Source: Chitinophaga sp. XS-30 (GTDB lineage: Bacteria; Bacteroidota; Bacteroidia; Chitinophagales; Chitinophagaceae). Taken from it: a DNA stretch of 64,000 nt. Shown piece by piece: positions 34,566-43,375 of the stretch. The stretch lies in contig NZ_CP043006.1 in NCBI RefSeq assembly GCF_008086345.1, positions 2,664,032 through 2,728,031 on the forward strand, read 5' to 3'. The number at the start of each line of letters is the position of its first letter. Position 1 is the first letter of the stretch. Made by a program: the position numbers and the translations under genes. The notes below the pieces were generated by a model that worked only from the letters and a program-made list of their open reading frames with translations, did no database searches and was not told the origin of the DNA.

Positions 34566-35744
34566 ATGGCAGAGACACCAACATATAATGGCAACGTCTG
34601 CGTACTGATCCCGACGTACAACAATGCAACTACGCTGGGAGATGTGCTGCGGGATGTGCTGGCCTGTACTCCCCATGTGATCGTGGTGAACGACGGCGCT
34701 ACCGACCATACGGCGGAGGTGCTGGAGCAGTTCCCCGAAGTGTCCGTGCTGGCTTACCGGCCGAACAGGGGAAAGGGTATCGCGTTGCGCAGGGGCTTCC
34801 GGTTTGCCCTGGAGCAGGGATATGACTATGCCATTACGATGGATGCGGACGGACAGCATTATGCCAGTGATCTTGCGGTGTTTTTCGAAAAAGCAGGGCA
34901 GGAGGAAACGGCTATCTATATCGGCGCCCGCAACCTGCAACAGGAGAACATGCCCGGCAAGAATACTTTCGCCAACAAGTTCTCCAACTTCTGGTTTTAT
35001 GTGGAAACGGGGCTGAAAGGGCCCGATACCCAGTCCGGCTACCGCCTGTATCCCCTGCATGCCATGCGCAACATGCGTTTTGCCTGTACCAAATACGAGT
35101 TTGAGATAGAAGTGCTGGTGAAGAGTGCCTGGAAAGGCGTTAAAATAGACTGGGTGCCGGTGCAGGTGTACTATCCGCCTGCGGAGGAACGCGTGTCGCA
35201 CTTTCGCCCGTTCCGGGATTTCTCCCGGATCAGTGTGCTGAATACGGTACTGGTGACCATTGCCTTTGCGTATATCCATCCGCGTAATTTCATCCGGTTC
35301 CTTTTCAGTAAAGGCGGTTTCCGCCAGCTGATGCGTACCTATCTTTTCAACCCGGAAGAAACAACACGCCGCAAAGCCCTGTCCATCGGTTTTGGCGTGT
35401 TCATGGGCATTGTGCCGATCTGGGGTTTCCAGATGCTCACAGCAGTGGTGCTGGCCGCTTTCTTCCGGCTCAACAAAGCGCTGGTGCTGATCGCATCGAA
35501 CATCAGCATGCCTCCCCTGATCCCCCTCATCGTGTACCTCAGTTTTCTGATGGGGCGGCTCTACGTTTCGGAGGATGCCACCTGGGTGATCTTCAGTAAA
35601 GACCTGAGCATCGAATCCATGAAACAGAATATTTTCCAGTATATCACCGGAAGTTTAACCCTGGCCGTGCTGGCCGGGACTTTGGCCGGACTGGCAACCT
35701 ACGTGCTGCTGGCCATCTTCCGCAAGAAAAGAATGGCAGCTTAA
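34566..35744 (+). CDS. Glycosyltransferase family 2 fused to DUF2062 membrane domain
   Basis: A 392-residue protein. Residues 1-240 are a GT2 domain: CVLIPTYNNATTLGDVL, VIVVNDGATDHTAEVL, TMDADGQHYASD (DxD-like) and RKGF-like GIALRRGFRFAL. Residues from about 255 form a DUF2062 domain with helices and the motif KALSIGFGVFMGIVPIWGFQM. It resembles dolichol/polyprenol-phosphate glycosyltransferases and could add a sugar to a lipid or to the pigment. Shares its stop base with the next start. Confidence 0.83.
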   Translation: MAETPTYNGNVCVLIPTYNNATTLGDVLRDVLACTPHVIVVNDGATDHTAEVLEQFPEVSVLAYRPNRGKGIALRRGFRFALEQGYDYAITMDADGQHYASDLAVFFEKAGQEETAIYIGARNLQQENMPGKNTFANKFSNFWFYVETGLKGPDTQSGYRLYPLHAMRNMRFACTKYEFEIEVLVKSAWKGVKIDWVPVQVYYPPAEERVSHFRPFRDFSRISVLNTVLVTIAFAYIHPRNFIRFLFSKGGFRQLMRTYLFNPEETTRRKALSIGFGVFMGIVPIWGFQMLTAVVLAAFFRLNKALVLIASNISMPPLIPLIVYLSFLMGRLYVSEDATWVIFSKDLSIESMKQNIFQYITGSLTLAVLAGTLAGLATYVLLAIFRKKRMAA

Positions 35745-38700
35745 TGGGCATCTTCTTCATATCCATCTATAACTTCTTTGCGAAGCGCAAATGGCTGCTG
35801 CTGGCTTTCATGTTCAGCTGCTTTGCCCTCACCGGCTGGCTGGCATCGCAGATCCGGCTGGAGGAGGATATTACCCGCATTCTGCCGCAGGACAAAAAGA
35901 TAGATCAGCTGCGGCAGTTCCTGCAAAGCTCGAAGTTCGCGGACAAGCTGGTGATCATGCTTTCCCGGAAAGATACTGCCGCTCCCGCCGAACCGGACAG
36001 TCTCACCGCTGCCGCGTTGCAATTCACGGAAGGGCTTGCACAGGAGCATTTCCAACCCTACATCAAATCCATACAGGGGCAGACGGATGACGCCATGATG
36101 ATGGGCCTTCTGCAAACGGTGCAGGACCATTTGCCGGTGTTCCTTGAAGAAAAAGACTATGCTTCCATCGATTCGCTGATCACACCGGAGCGTGTGCGGC
36201 AGACGATGGAATCAAATTATAACACGCTGATCTCCCCGGCAGGACTGGTGATGAAAAGAATGATCCAGGCCGATCCGGTGGGTATATCCTGGCTGGGCAT
36301 CCGCAAACTGCAGCAATTGCAGGTGGATGAACAGTTCGAGTTATACGATGGATATGTGATGAGCAAAGACCATCGTCACCTGCTGCTGTTCATCACGCCC
36401 GTTCATCCGCCGAATGAAACACGGGAGAACAAACGGTTCCTGCAAACGCTGGACAGCTGGATAGATACGGTGCAATCGCGGCACAGCGGCAGCCAGATCA
36501 GCTATTTCGGCGCCACGGCGGTTTCCGTGGGCAATGCCGACCAGTTGCGGCAGGATACGCTGTTTACGCAGGGCATTACCGTATTGCTGCTGATCGTATT
36601 GATCGCGCTGTTCTTCCGGAAAAAGCGGGCGCCGCTGCTGGTGATGCTGCCGGTGGTGTTCGGGGCTTTATTCTCCCTGGCAATGATATACCTCATCAGG
36701 GGTGAGATATCAGTCATAGCGCTGGGCGCGGGCTGTGTGGTGCTGGGCATTGCCGTGAACTACTCCCTGCACGTTTTCAACCACTACCGGCATCTGCCCG
36801 ATATCCGGCAGGTGATCAAAGACCTGGCTACACCAATGACGGTGGGCAGTTTTACAACGGTGGGCGGGTTCCTCTGCCTGCAGTTCGTGAAATCCCCCAT
36901 GCTGCGGGACGTTGGTTTTTTTGCCGCGTTCAGTCTCGTAGGTGCAGCGCTTTTCTCCCTCATTATATTGCCGCACCTGATCGTATCGCGTCAGCCGGCG
37001 CCCCCGGTGAAGCATGGCTGGCTGGACAAACTCTCCAACTGGCGGCCGGAGCGCAACAAATACCTGGTGTATGCGATACTGCTGCTTACGGTGGTGTTTT
37101 TCTTCACCGCAGGGGATGTACGCTTTGAGAGTGATATGATGCGGATGAACTACATGTCCGAACGCCTGCAGAAAGCCGAGCAGCAGCTGAATAACATCAA
37201 CGCCTACACGGCACAGTCCGTGTACCTCATTTCCGAAGGCAGCGACCTGGATGCAGCTTTGCAACACCGGGAACGCACAGCGCCGGTTTTACAATCGCTG
37301 GTGAACAGCGGCGCGGTGAAAAAGGTGTCCGGGGCAGGAGGGCTGTTATTATCGGAAGAAGAGCAGGCCATCCGCATTGCACGCTGGAAAGCTTACTGGA
37401 CCAGCGAAAAGCAGGAACAGCTGATCGGTGCGCTGCAGCGGGAAGGCGCCGCCTACAAGTTCAAAAGCACCGCCTTCGCGCAGTTTGAGGAACTTTTAAA
37501 GAAAGATTTTTCTGTTATACCGCCGGAGCAGTCGGCCTTACTGGAGGCAGACCTGCTCAGTGATTTTGTTACGGTGAGGAAAGATGCGGCCACTGTGATC
37601 AGCCTGCTGAAAGTGGACCCTTCCCGGAAAGATGAAGTATATACGGCTTTGGAGAACCAGCCGCAAACGGTGATCTTCGATAAACAATATACGGCCAACC
37701 GGCTGGCGGAGCTCATCCGCGACGAGTTCAATACCATCGCCTGGATGACCTCGCTGCTGGTATTCGCCGCACTGCTGCTTTCCTATGGCCGCATAGAGCT
37801 GGCCCTCATCACATTTATTCCCATGCTCATCAGCTGGGTATGGATACTGGGGATCATGGGGCTGTTCGGCATTCCGTTCAACATCGTCAACATCATCCTC
37901 TCCACCTTCATTTTCGGGTTAGGGGATGATTACAGCATCTTTACGATGGACGGCTTGCAGCAGGAATACAAGACCGGCAGCAAACACCTTCCTTCCTTCA
38001 AATCATCGATCTTCTTCTCGGCGGTTACTACCATATTGGGACTGGGCGTGCTGATCTTCGCGAAACATCCATCGCTCCGCTCTATCGCCCTGATCGCCAT
38101 CATCGGCATCAGTTGTGTGGTGCTGACCTCACAGGTGCTCATTCCGTTTTTCTTCAACTGGCTGATCACCAACCGCGTAAAAAAGCGGTATGCCCCCTGG
38201 ACCCTCACCGGCTGGGCCATTTCGGTGTTTGCATTTGCCTATTTCACCTTCGGCGCTTTTATGCTCACGATAGCAGGAACAGTATTGACGAAACTGAATC
38301 CCTTCAATGTGGAAAAAGGCAAGCGGATCTATCACTGGCTGCTGTCCAAATGCACCTGGAGCATTTTGCACATCATGGGCAATACGCGGAAGAAAACCAT
38401 TCACACAACAGGCGAGGATTTCAAAAAGCCGGCTGTGGTCATCAGCAATCACCAGTCCTTTCTGGATATCCTGATGTCTACCGCCATGCATCCGAATGTG
38501 GTATTGCTGACGAACCAGTGGGTGTACAATTCCCCGGTTTTCGGGTATGTGGTGAAGATGGCGGATTATTATCCCGTAGCGGAAGGTGTGGAAGATGCCA
38601 TCGGGAAACTGCGGGACAGGGTGCGGGAAGGATATTCCATTGTAGTGTATCCGGAAGGCACGCGCTCGCCTGACGCGAACATGCGGCGGTTCCATAAAGG

Positions 38701-39607
38701 CGCGTTCTATCTTGCGGAAGAACTGGGGCTGGATATCCTGCCCGCCGTGATCCATGGTACGGCATACACCATGTCCAAAGGCGACTTCCTGCTGAAGAAC
38801 GGCACCATGACCATGAAGTTCCTGCCGCGCATCAAACCGGATGACAAACGCTGGGGAGATAACTACAGTGCGCGCACAAAACTGGTGAGCCGCTATTTCC
38901 GCCAGGAGTATGAAGCCCTGCGCCGCGAAGAGGAAACACCGGCCTACTTCCGGGAGCAGCTTATCTACAATTATATCTACAAAGGCCCTGTGCTGGAATG
39001 GTATATGCGCATCAAAACAAAAATGGAGCACAATTACGAATTGTTCCACCAGTTGCTGCCAAAGAAAGGGAAGATCATGGATATCGGCTGCGGTTACGGG
39101 TTCATGAGCTATATGCTTCATTTCCTGTCGCCTGAACGCCGCATCACCGGTGTGGATCATGATGAAGACAAGATCGCTACCGCGCAACATTGTTATCTTC
39201 GCAATGAGCATCTGCATTTCGAGACGGCAGATATTACGTTATATACACTGGAGCATCACGATGCCTTCGTCTTGCTGGACGTGCTGCATTACCTTCCGGC
39301 CGCGGCGCAGGAACGGCTTTTGCAGCAATGTATCCGCAACCTCAATCCCGGCGGGGTCATTATTGTGCGCGACGGGGATGCGGACCTCGGCAAACGGCAT
39401 GAGGGAACAAAGCTGACCGAGCTGTTCAGCACCCGGCTGCTTCGGTTTAACAAGACGGGCGACGAGCCGCTGTCCTTCTTCTCCTCATCCACCCTGCGTA
39501 CCATTGCGGAACGGAACGGTGCTACGGTAGAGCAGATCGACAATACGAAATTCACATCCAATGTGATCTTTATCATCAAACATTCATTCAGCGAGCAATA
39601 TGCATAA
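35744..39607 (+). CDS. Three-part fusion: RND/MMPL exporter, PlsC-type acyltransferase, SAM methyltransferase
   Basis: A 1287-residue protein. Residues 1 to about 830 form an RND/MMPL permease with paired blocks of membrane helices and two large periplasmic loops (DITRILPQDKKIDQLR near the start; NIILSTFIFGLGDDYSIF in the second half). Residues about 880-1075 are a 1-acylglycerol-3-phosphate acyltransferase domain with NHQSFLDIL (HX4D, His at about 903) and YPEGTRS. Residues about 1100-1287 are a methyltransferase with IMDIGCGYGFMSYMLH and ITGVDHDEDKI. An exporter joined to lipid-modifying enzymes suggests coupled finishing and transfer of the pigment through the membrane. No frameshift is seen. 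Confidence 0.87.
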   Translation: MGIFFISIYNFFAKRKWLLLAFMFSCFALTGWLASQIRLEEDITRILPQDKKIDQLRQFLQSSKFADKLVIMLSRKDTAAPAEPDSLTAAALQFTEGLAQEHFQPYIKSIQGQTDDAMMMGLLQTVQDHLPVFLEEKDYASIDSLITPERVRQTMESNYNTLISPAGLVMKRMIQADPVGISWLGIRKLQQLQVDEQFELYDGYVMSKDHRHLLLFITPVHPPNETRENKRFLQTLDSWIDTVQSRHSGSQISYFGATAVSVGNADQLRQDTLFTQGITVLLLIVLIALFFRKKRAPLLVMLPVVFGALFSLAMIYLIRGEISVIALGAGCVVLGIAVNYSLHVFNHYRHLPDIRQVIKDLATPMTVGSFTTVGGFLCLQFVKSPMLRDVGFFAAFSLVGAALFSLIILPHLIVSRQPAPPVKHGWLDKLSNWRPERNKYLVYAILLLTVVFFFTAGDVRFESDMMRMNYMSERLQKAEQQLNNINAYTAQSVYLISEGSDLDAALQHRERTAPVLQSLVNSGAVKKVSGAGGLLLSEEEQAIRIARWKAYWTSEKQEQLIGALQREGAAYKFKSTAFAQFEELLKKDFSVIPPEQSALLEADLLSDFVTVRKDAATVISLLKVDPSRKDEVYTALENQPQTVIFDKQYTANRLAELIRDEFNTIAWMTSLLVFAALLLSYGRIELALITFIPMLISWVWILGIMGLFGIPFNIVNIILSTFIFGLGDDYSIFTMDGLQQEYKTGSKHLPSFKSSIFFSAVTTILGLGVLIFAKHPSLRSIALIAIIGISCVVLTSQVLIPFFFNWLITNRVKKRYAPWTLTGWAISVFAFAYFTFGAFMLTIAGTVLTKLNPFNVEKGKRIYHWLLSKCTWSILHIMGNTRKKTIHTTGEDFKKPAVVISNHQSFLDILMSTAMHPNVVLLTNQWVYNSPVFGYVVKMADYYPVAEGVEDAIGKLRDRVREGYSIVVYPEGTRSPDANMRRFHKGAFYLAEELGLDILPAVIHGTAYTMSKGDFLLKNGTMTMKFLPRIKPDDKRWGDNYSARTKLVSRYFRQEYEALRREEETPAYFREQLIYNYIYKGPVLEWYMRIKTKMEHNYELFHQLLPKKGKIMDIGCGYGFMSYMLHFLSPERRITGVDHDEDKIATAQHCYLRNEHLHFETADITLYTLEHHDAFVLLDVLHYLPAAAQERLLQQCIRNLNPGGVIIVRDGDADLGKRHEGTKLTELFSTRLLRFNKTGDEPLSFFSSSTLRTIAERNGATVEQIDNTKFTSNVIFIIKHSFSEQYA

Positions 39608-41108
39608 TTACGACGTAGTGATCATCGGTAGCGGCCTCGGGGGATTGACCTGCGGAGCGATCCTGAGCCGGAACGGTTACAGGGTCTGCGTGCTGGAGAA
39701 GAACCAGCAGATCGGCGGTTGCCTGCAGACCTTCAGCCGGGACAAGACCGTTTTCGATTCCGGCGTACACTATGTTGGCGGCCTTGCTCCCGGGCAGAAT
39801 CTTTACCAGATATTCAAGTACCTGGGGATCATTGACAAGCTGAAGCTCAAGCAGCTGGACCTGGATTGTTTCGACCGTGTGGCTTTTGCCGGTGATCCCC
39901 GGGAATACAAAATGGCGCAGGGCTATGATGCTTTCATCAATGGTCTGCTGGCCGATTTTCCCGGTGAGGAAAAAGCACTGAAGGAATACTGCGCCATGCT
40001 GCGGCATATCTGCGATAAATTCCCGCTGTACAACCTGCGGATGGGCGGTTTTGAAGAGAAGGAATCCGTGCTGGGCATCGATGCAGCGGAGTATATCAAC
40101 AGTCTGAGCAGCAACAGGAAACTCACGCAGGTACTGGCAGGCAATAACCCGCTGTATGCCGGCGTGGAAGGCAGAACGCCCATGTACGTGCATGCGCTGG
40201 TGCTCAACAGCTATATTGAAAGCTCCTGGAAATGCGTGAACGGCGGTTCCCAGATCGGTAAATGGCTGGCCAGGATCATTACGGAGCATGGTGGCACCCT
40301 GCTGCGGTATAAAGAAGTGAAACGCATTGTGGCGGAGGGAAAAGAGGTGTCCTACGTGGAAACGGCAAAAGGAGAACGGTTTACGGCAAAACAATTTATC
40401 TCCAATATGCATCCGGCCGGCACGCTGGACATGCTGGAGAGCGATGTGATCCGCCAGGCTTACCGCTCCCGCATCGGGTCGCTGGAAAATACCAATTCAG
40501 TGCTGATGGTGAACGCAGCGCTGAAACCCGGCATGTTCCCGCATATGAACTACAATTACTATTACCATGATATGGATAATGTGTGGACCGGGCATGAATA
40601 TACGGAAGACACCTGGCCGCGGAATTATTCCATGTTCATCACGCCGGACCCGCAGGACCATCGCTACGCCAATGGCCTGTCCATCATGGCGTATATGAAT
40701 ATCAGCGAAGTGGCGCCCTGGGCGGATACCTTCAATACTGCCTCCAGCGAGGCCAGCCGGGGGGAAGACTATGAAGCGTTCAAAAAAAGGAAGGCGGAAA
40801 AGCTGCTGGATATGGTGGAAAAGCGTTTTCCGGTGCTGCGGCAGTGTATCAAGAACTACTATGTGGCCACACCATTGTCTTTCCGCGATTATATCGGCAC
40901 AACGGACGGCTCCATGTACGGTGTGCTGAAAGACTGCAATGATCCGCTACGGACGTTTATTGCGGCCCGCACAAAACTGTCGAATTTGTATCTTACAGGC
41001 CAGAACCTGAACATGCACGGCATCCTTGGCGTCACCATGAGCGCGGTGGTCACCTGCTCAGAGCTGCTGGACATGGAGAAATTGTTGCACGAGATCAAGA
41101 CAGCGTAA
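39600..41108 (+). CDS. CrtI/phytoene desaturase-like FAD oxidoreductase
   Basis: A 502-residue flavoprotein starting VVIIGSGLGGLTCGAILSRNGY and VLEKNQQIGGCLQTF, with the CrtI/retinol saturase-type GG-x-FD-G-x-HYVGG pattern (TVFDSGVHYVGG) and a C-terminal LYLTGQNLNMHGILGVTMSA flavin-binding segment. It could desaturate or isomerise the polyene or oxidise the ring. It overlaps the RND fusion gene by eight bases. Confidence 0.85.
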   Translation: MHNYDVVIIGSGLGGLTCGAILSRNGYRVCVLEKNQQIGGCLQTFSRDKTVFDSGVHYVGGLAPGQNLYQIFKYLGIIDKLKLKQLDLDCFDRVAFAGDPREYKMAQGYDAFINGLLADFPGEEKALKEYCAMLRHICDKFPLYNLRMGGFEEKESVLGIDAAEYINSLSSNRKLTQVLAGNNPLYAGVEGRTPMYVHALVLNSYIESSWKCVNGGSQIGKWLARIITEHGGTLLRYKEVKRIVAEGKEVSYVETAKGERFTAKQFISNMHPAGTLDMLESDVIRQAYRSRIGSLENTNSVLMVNAALKPGMFPHMNYNYYYHDMDNVWTGHEYTEDTWPRNYSMFITPDPQDHRYANGLSIMAYMNISEVAPWADTFNTASSEASRGEDYEAFKKRKAEKLLDMVEKRFPVLRQCIKNYYVATPLSFRDYIGTTDGSMYGVLKDCNDPLRTFIAARTKLSNLYLTGQNLNMHGILGVTMSAVVTCSELLDMEKLLHEIKTA

Positions 41109-41109
41109 T

Positions 41110-42786
41110 ATGGCATTAGCAAAGAAAATCTGGAGAGGAATATGGAAAGGCTTTTTATATCTGGCCGGTTTTTTTATACTGCTGATCATCGGCCTGTTCA
41201 TTTACCTCTACAGCGTAGCCAGGATGCAGCCGCCGAAGATAGCGGACAAGCGCAGCCTGGAATGGCAACGCACACAACTGAGCGCTACGGCCTTCACCCT
41301 TGATCATAACTGGTTCCGCAAAAGCCGCAGCGGGCTGTATGAACTATATGTGGAAGGGAAGCCTTTTGAACGAGGCGTTGCATACGGTAAGCTCGCGCAG
41401 GAACTGGTAAAGCGGCAGGAAGATCATTTTACGGAACAGATCGGCAAAATGATCCCCTCCAGGAGCTACCAGCATTTCCTGAAATACTTCATCGGCTGGT
41501 TCAACCGCCATCTTGCGGAAAATGTGCCGCAGGAATACCAGGAAGAGATCTACGGCGTATCCTTTTCCGCATCGGATAAATACGATTTCATCGGCACCAA
41601 TTACCAGCGCATCATGAACTATCATGCCGCGCACGATATTGGTCACGCCCTGCAAAGCATGGCGCTGGTGGGATGCACATCTTTCGGCACCTGGAACGAC
41701 CGCTCGGAAGACAGCAGTCTGATTATCGGCCGGAATTTCGATTTTTATGTGGGCGATAAATTTGCGGAAGACAAGATCATTGCATTTTACAAACCGGATC
41801 AGGGCTACCGTTTCATGATGGTAACCTGGGGAGGGTTCACCGGTGTGGTGTCCGGCATGAACGATCAGGGATTGACCGTCACCATCAACGCCGCCAAAAC
41901 GAAAATGCCCTCCGGCTCCGCCACCCCGGTATCGCTGGTGGCCCGGGAGATATTGCAATATGCAAAGAACATTCAGGAAGCATATGACATTGCCGGGAAA
42001 AGGAAGATGTCCGTATCGGAATCTTTCCTGGTCGGCTCCGCTCTGGACAACCGCGCCGCGATCATAGAAAAAACACCGGAGGAACTGGCTATTTATGATC
42101 CCGGAGGCAACGAAATATCCTGCGCCAATCACTTCCAGAGCAAAACGCTGGGCGCCTCAGCGGCCAACCGCGAGCAATTAGCGGAAAGCGCATCGCCTTA
42201 CCGGTATCAGCGCCTGCAGGAGTTGCTGCGGCAGCAGGGAAAAAATACCGTGGAAAAAACGATTGCCATCCTACGGGACAGAAAGGGCATCAACGGTGCG
42301 GATATCGGGATGGGGAACGAGAAGGCGATCAACCAGCTGATCGCGCATCATTCCATCGTATTTGAACCGGGAAAGCTGAAAGTTTGGGTATCTACCGCGC
42401 CCTGGCAGCTTGGGGAATTCGTAGCTTATGATCTGAACAAGGTATTTGCGATGAACGGACTGGAGGACGACAGGGAGATATATGACAGCACGAACATCAT
42501 CCCCGCGGATACCTTCCTGCAAACGGCGGACTACCGCAGATTCCTGAACTTCCGGTCGCTAAAGGCCGCTGTGGTGGACAAGCAGCCGGTGGACGTGGAG
42601 CGCATCATCGCGGATAACCCGGAATACTATCACGCCTATGTGCTGGCGGGAGACTATTGTTACCGGCAGGAAGACTACGCAAAGGCTAAAAGATATTATG
42701 AGCAGGCATTGACCAAAGAGATCGCTACGAAAGCGGAAAAGGACCATATATTGGAACGGATAGAACAGTGCAGAGAGCGATTGTGA
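41110..42786 (+). CDS. C45-type Ntn-hydrolase/acyltransferase-like protein with N-terminal membrane anchor
   Basis: A 558-residue protein with one N-terminal membrane helix (GFFILLIIGLFIYLYSVA), then a peptidase C45/acyl-coenzyme A:6-aminopenicillanate acyltransferase-like domain. The expected Ntn nucleophile is Cys 189 in LVGCTSFGTWN, followed by IIGRNFDFYVGD and VTWGGFTGVVSGMNDQGLTVTINA. C45 relatives activate by self-cleavage before the Cys and then hydrolyse or transfer acyl-amide groups. A TPR-like pair of helices lies at the C-terminus. It may catalyse conjugation of the polyene acid in the periplasm; this is inference. Confidence 0.8.
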   Translation: MALAKKIWRGIWKGFLYLAGFFILLIIGLFIYLYSVARMQPPKIADKRSLEWQRTQLSATAFTLDHNWFRKSRSGLYELYVEGKPFERGVAYGKLAQELVKRQEDHFTEQIGKMIPSRSYQHFLKYFIGWFNRHLAENVPQEYQEEIYGVSFSASDKYDFIGTNYQRIMNYHAAHDIGHALQSMALVGCTSFGTWNDRSEDSSLIIGRNFDFYVGDKFAEDKIIAFYKPDQGYRFMMVTWGGFTGVVSGMNDQGLTVTINAAKTKMPSGSATPVSLVAREILQYAKNIQEAYDIAGKRKMSVSESFLVGSALDNRAAIIEKTPEELAIYDPGGNEISCANHFQSKTLGASAANREQLAESASPYRYQRLQELLRQQGKNTVEKTIAILRDRKGINGADIGMGNEKAINQLIAHHSIVFEPGKLKVWVSTAPWQLGEFVAYDLNKVFAMNGLEDDREIYDSTNIIPADTFLQTADYRRFLNFRSLKAAVVDKQPVDVERIIADNPEYYHAYVLAGDYCYRQEDYAKAKRYYEQALTKEIATKAEKDHILERIEQCRERL

Positions 42787-42850
42787 GGCTGGGCGGAGCA
42801 CACATAGACAAACGCTCCAGGGCGCCTCAGGCCCTAAAAAAAATAACAAG

Positions 42851-42988
42851 AACAGATGAAATGTAATTCCATCTGGCCCGTAAAAAGTTAAAGATGAACA
42901 GATGAAATGTAATTCCATCTGGCCCGTAAAAAGTTAAAGATGAACAGATGAAATGTAATTCCATCTGGCCCGTAAAAAGTTAAAGATG
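42851..42988 (+). repeat. Three perfect tandem 46-bp repeats before the holo-ACP synthase gene, each with a micro-ORF
   Basis: Copies at 42851-42896, 42897-42942 and 42943-42988 are identical; the first 11 bases of a fourth continue into the holo-ACP synthase start. Each copy contains ATG at offset 6 opening an 11-codon frame (MKCNSIWPVKS, then TAA). The synthase ATG at 42994 is at exactly the same offset in the fourth partial copy, so the translation start region itself has been repeated. Each copy also has the inverted repeat CAGATG/CATCTG covering the micro-ORF start. Confidence 0.9.
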
Positions 42989-42993
42989 AACAG

Positions 42994-43365
42994 ATGAAAG
43001 GCATCGGTACAGATATCGTTGAAGTAGACCGGATAACTGCCAAAATAGAAAAAGGGCAGGGCTTCCGGGAGCTGGTGTTCTCACCGCTGGAGATCGCTTA
43101 TTGCGAGAAACAGGCCGGCAAATACGAAAGCTACGCCGCCCGTTTCGCGGCCAAGGAGGCTTTCCTGAAAGCCCTCGGCACCGGATGGGCAGGTAGCGGC
43201 ATCGGTTTCAACGAGATAGAGATCAGGAACGATGAGGCCGGCAAACCGGAAATACACCTGGTAGGCAAGGCCCGGTCACTCCTGTCGCAATACCGCATCG
43301 CCTCCATATTCGTTTCCCTTTCGCATGTGAAGTCCGTTGCCATGGCCACCGTGGTGATCCTGTAA
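42994..43365 (+). CDS. acpS: Holo-ACP synthase (4'-phosphopantetheinyl transferase)
   Basis: A 123-residue AcpS-type enzyme with GIGTDIVEVDRI at the N-terminus (Mg-binding Asp) and FAAKEAFLKALGTG (catalytic E/K region), then VSLSHVKSVAMATVV at the end. It converts apo-ACPs to holo form using CoA and is probably dedicated to the two carrier proteins of the locus, although it may be the only such enzyme of the cell. Three 46-bp repeats reaching into its start codon suggest unusual control of translation. Confidence 0.9.
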   Translation: MKGIGTDIVEVDRITAKIEKGQGFRELVFSPLEIAYCEKQAGKYESYAARFAAKEAFLKALGTGWAGSGIGFNEIEIRNDEAGKPEIHLVGKARSLLSQYRIASIFVSLSHVKSVAMATVVIL

Positions 43366-43375
43366 TAAGCTATTT

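Noticed and set aside
41110..42786. DarA (resorcinol-forming aromatase)
   Set aside because: The length is similar, but the visible motifs (GCTSFG, NFDFY, GGFTGVVSGMNDQGL) are those of C45 Ntn hydrolases.
42851..42988. CRISPR-like array
   Set aside because: The 46-bp units are contiguous with no spacers between them and no cas genes are present.
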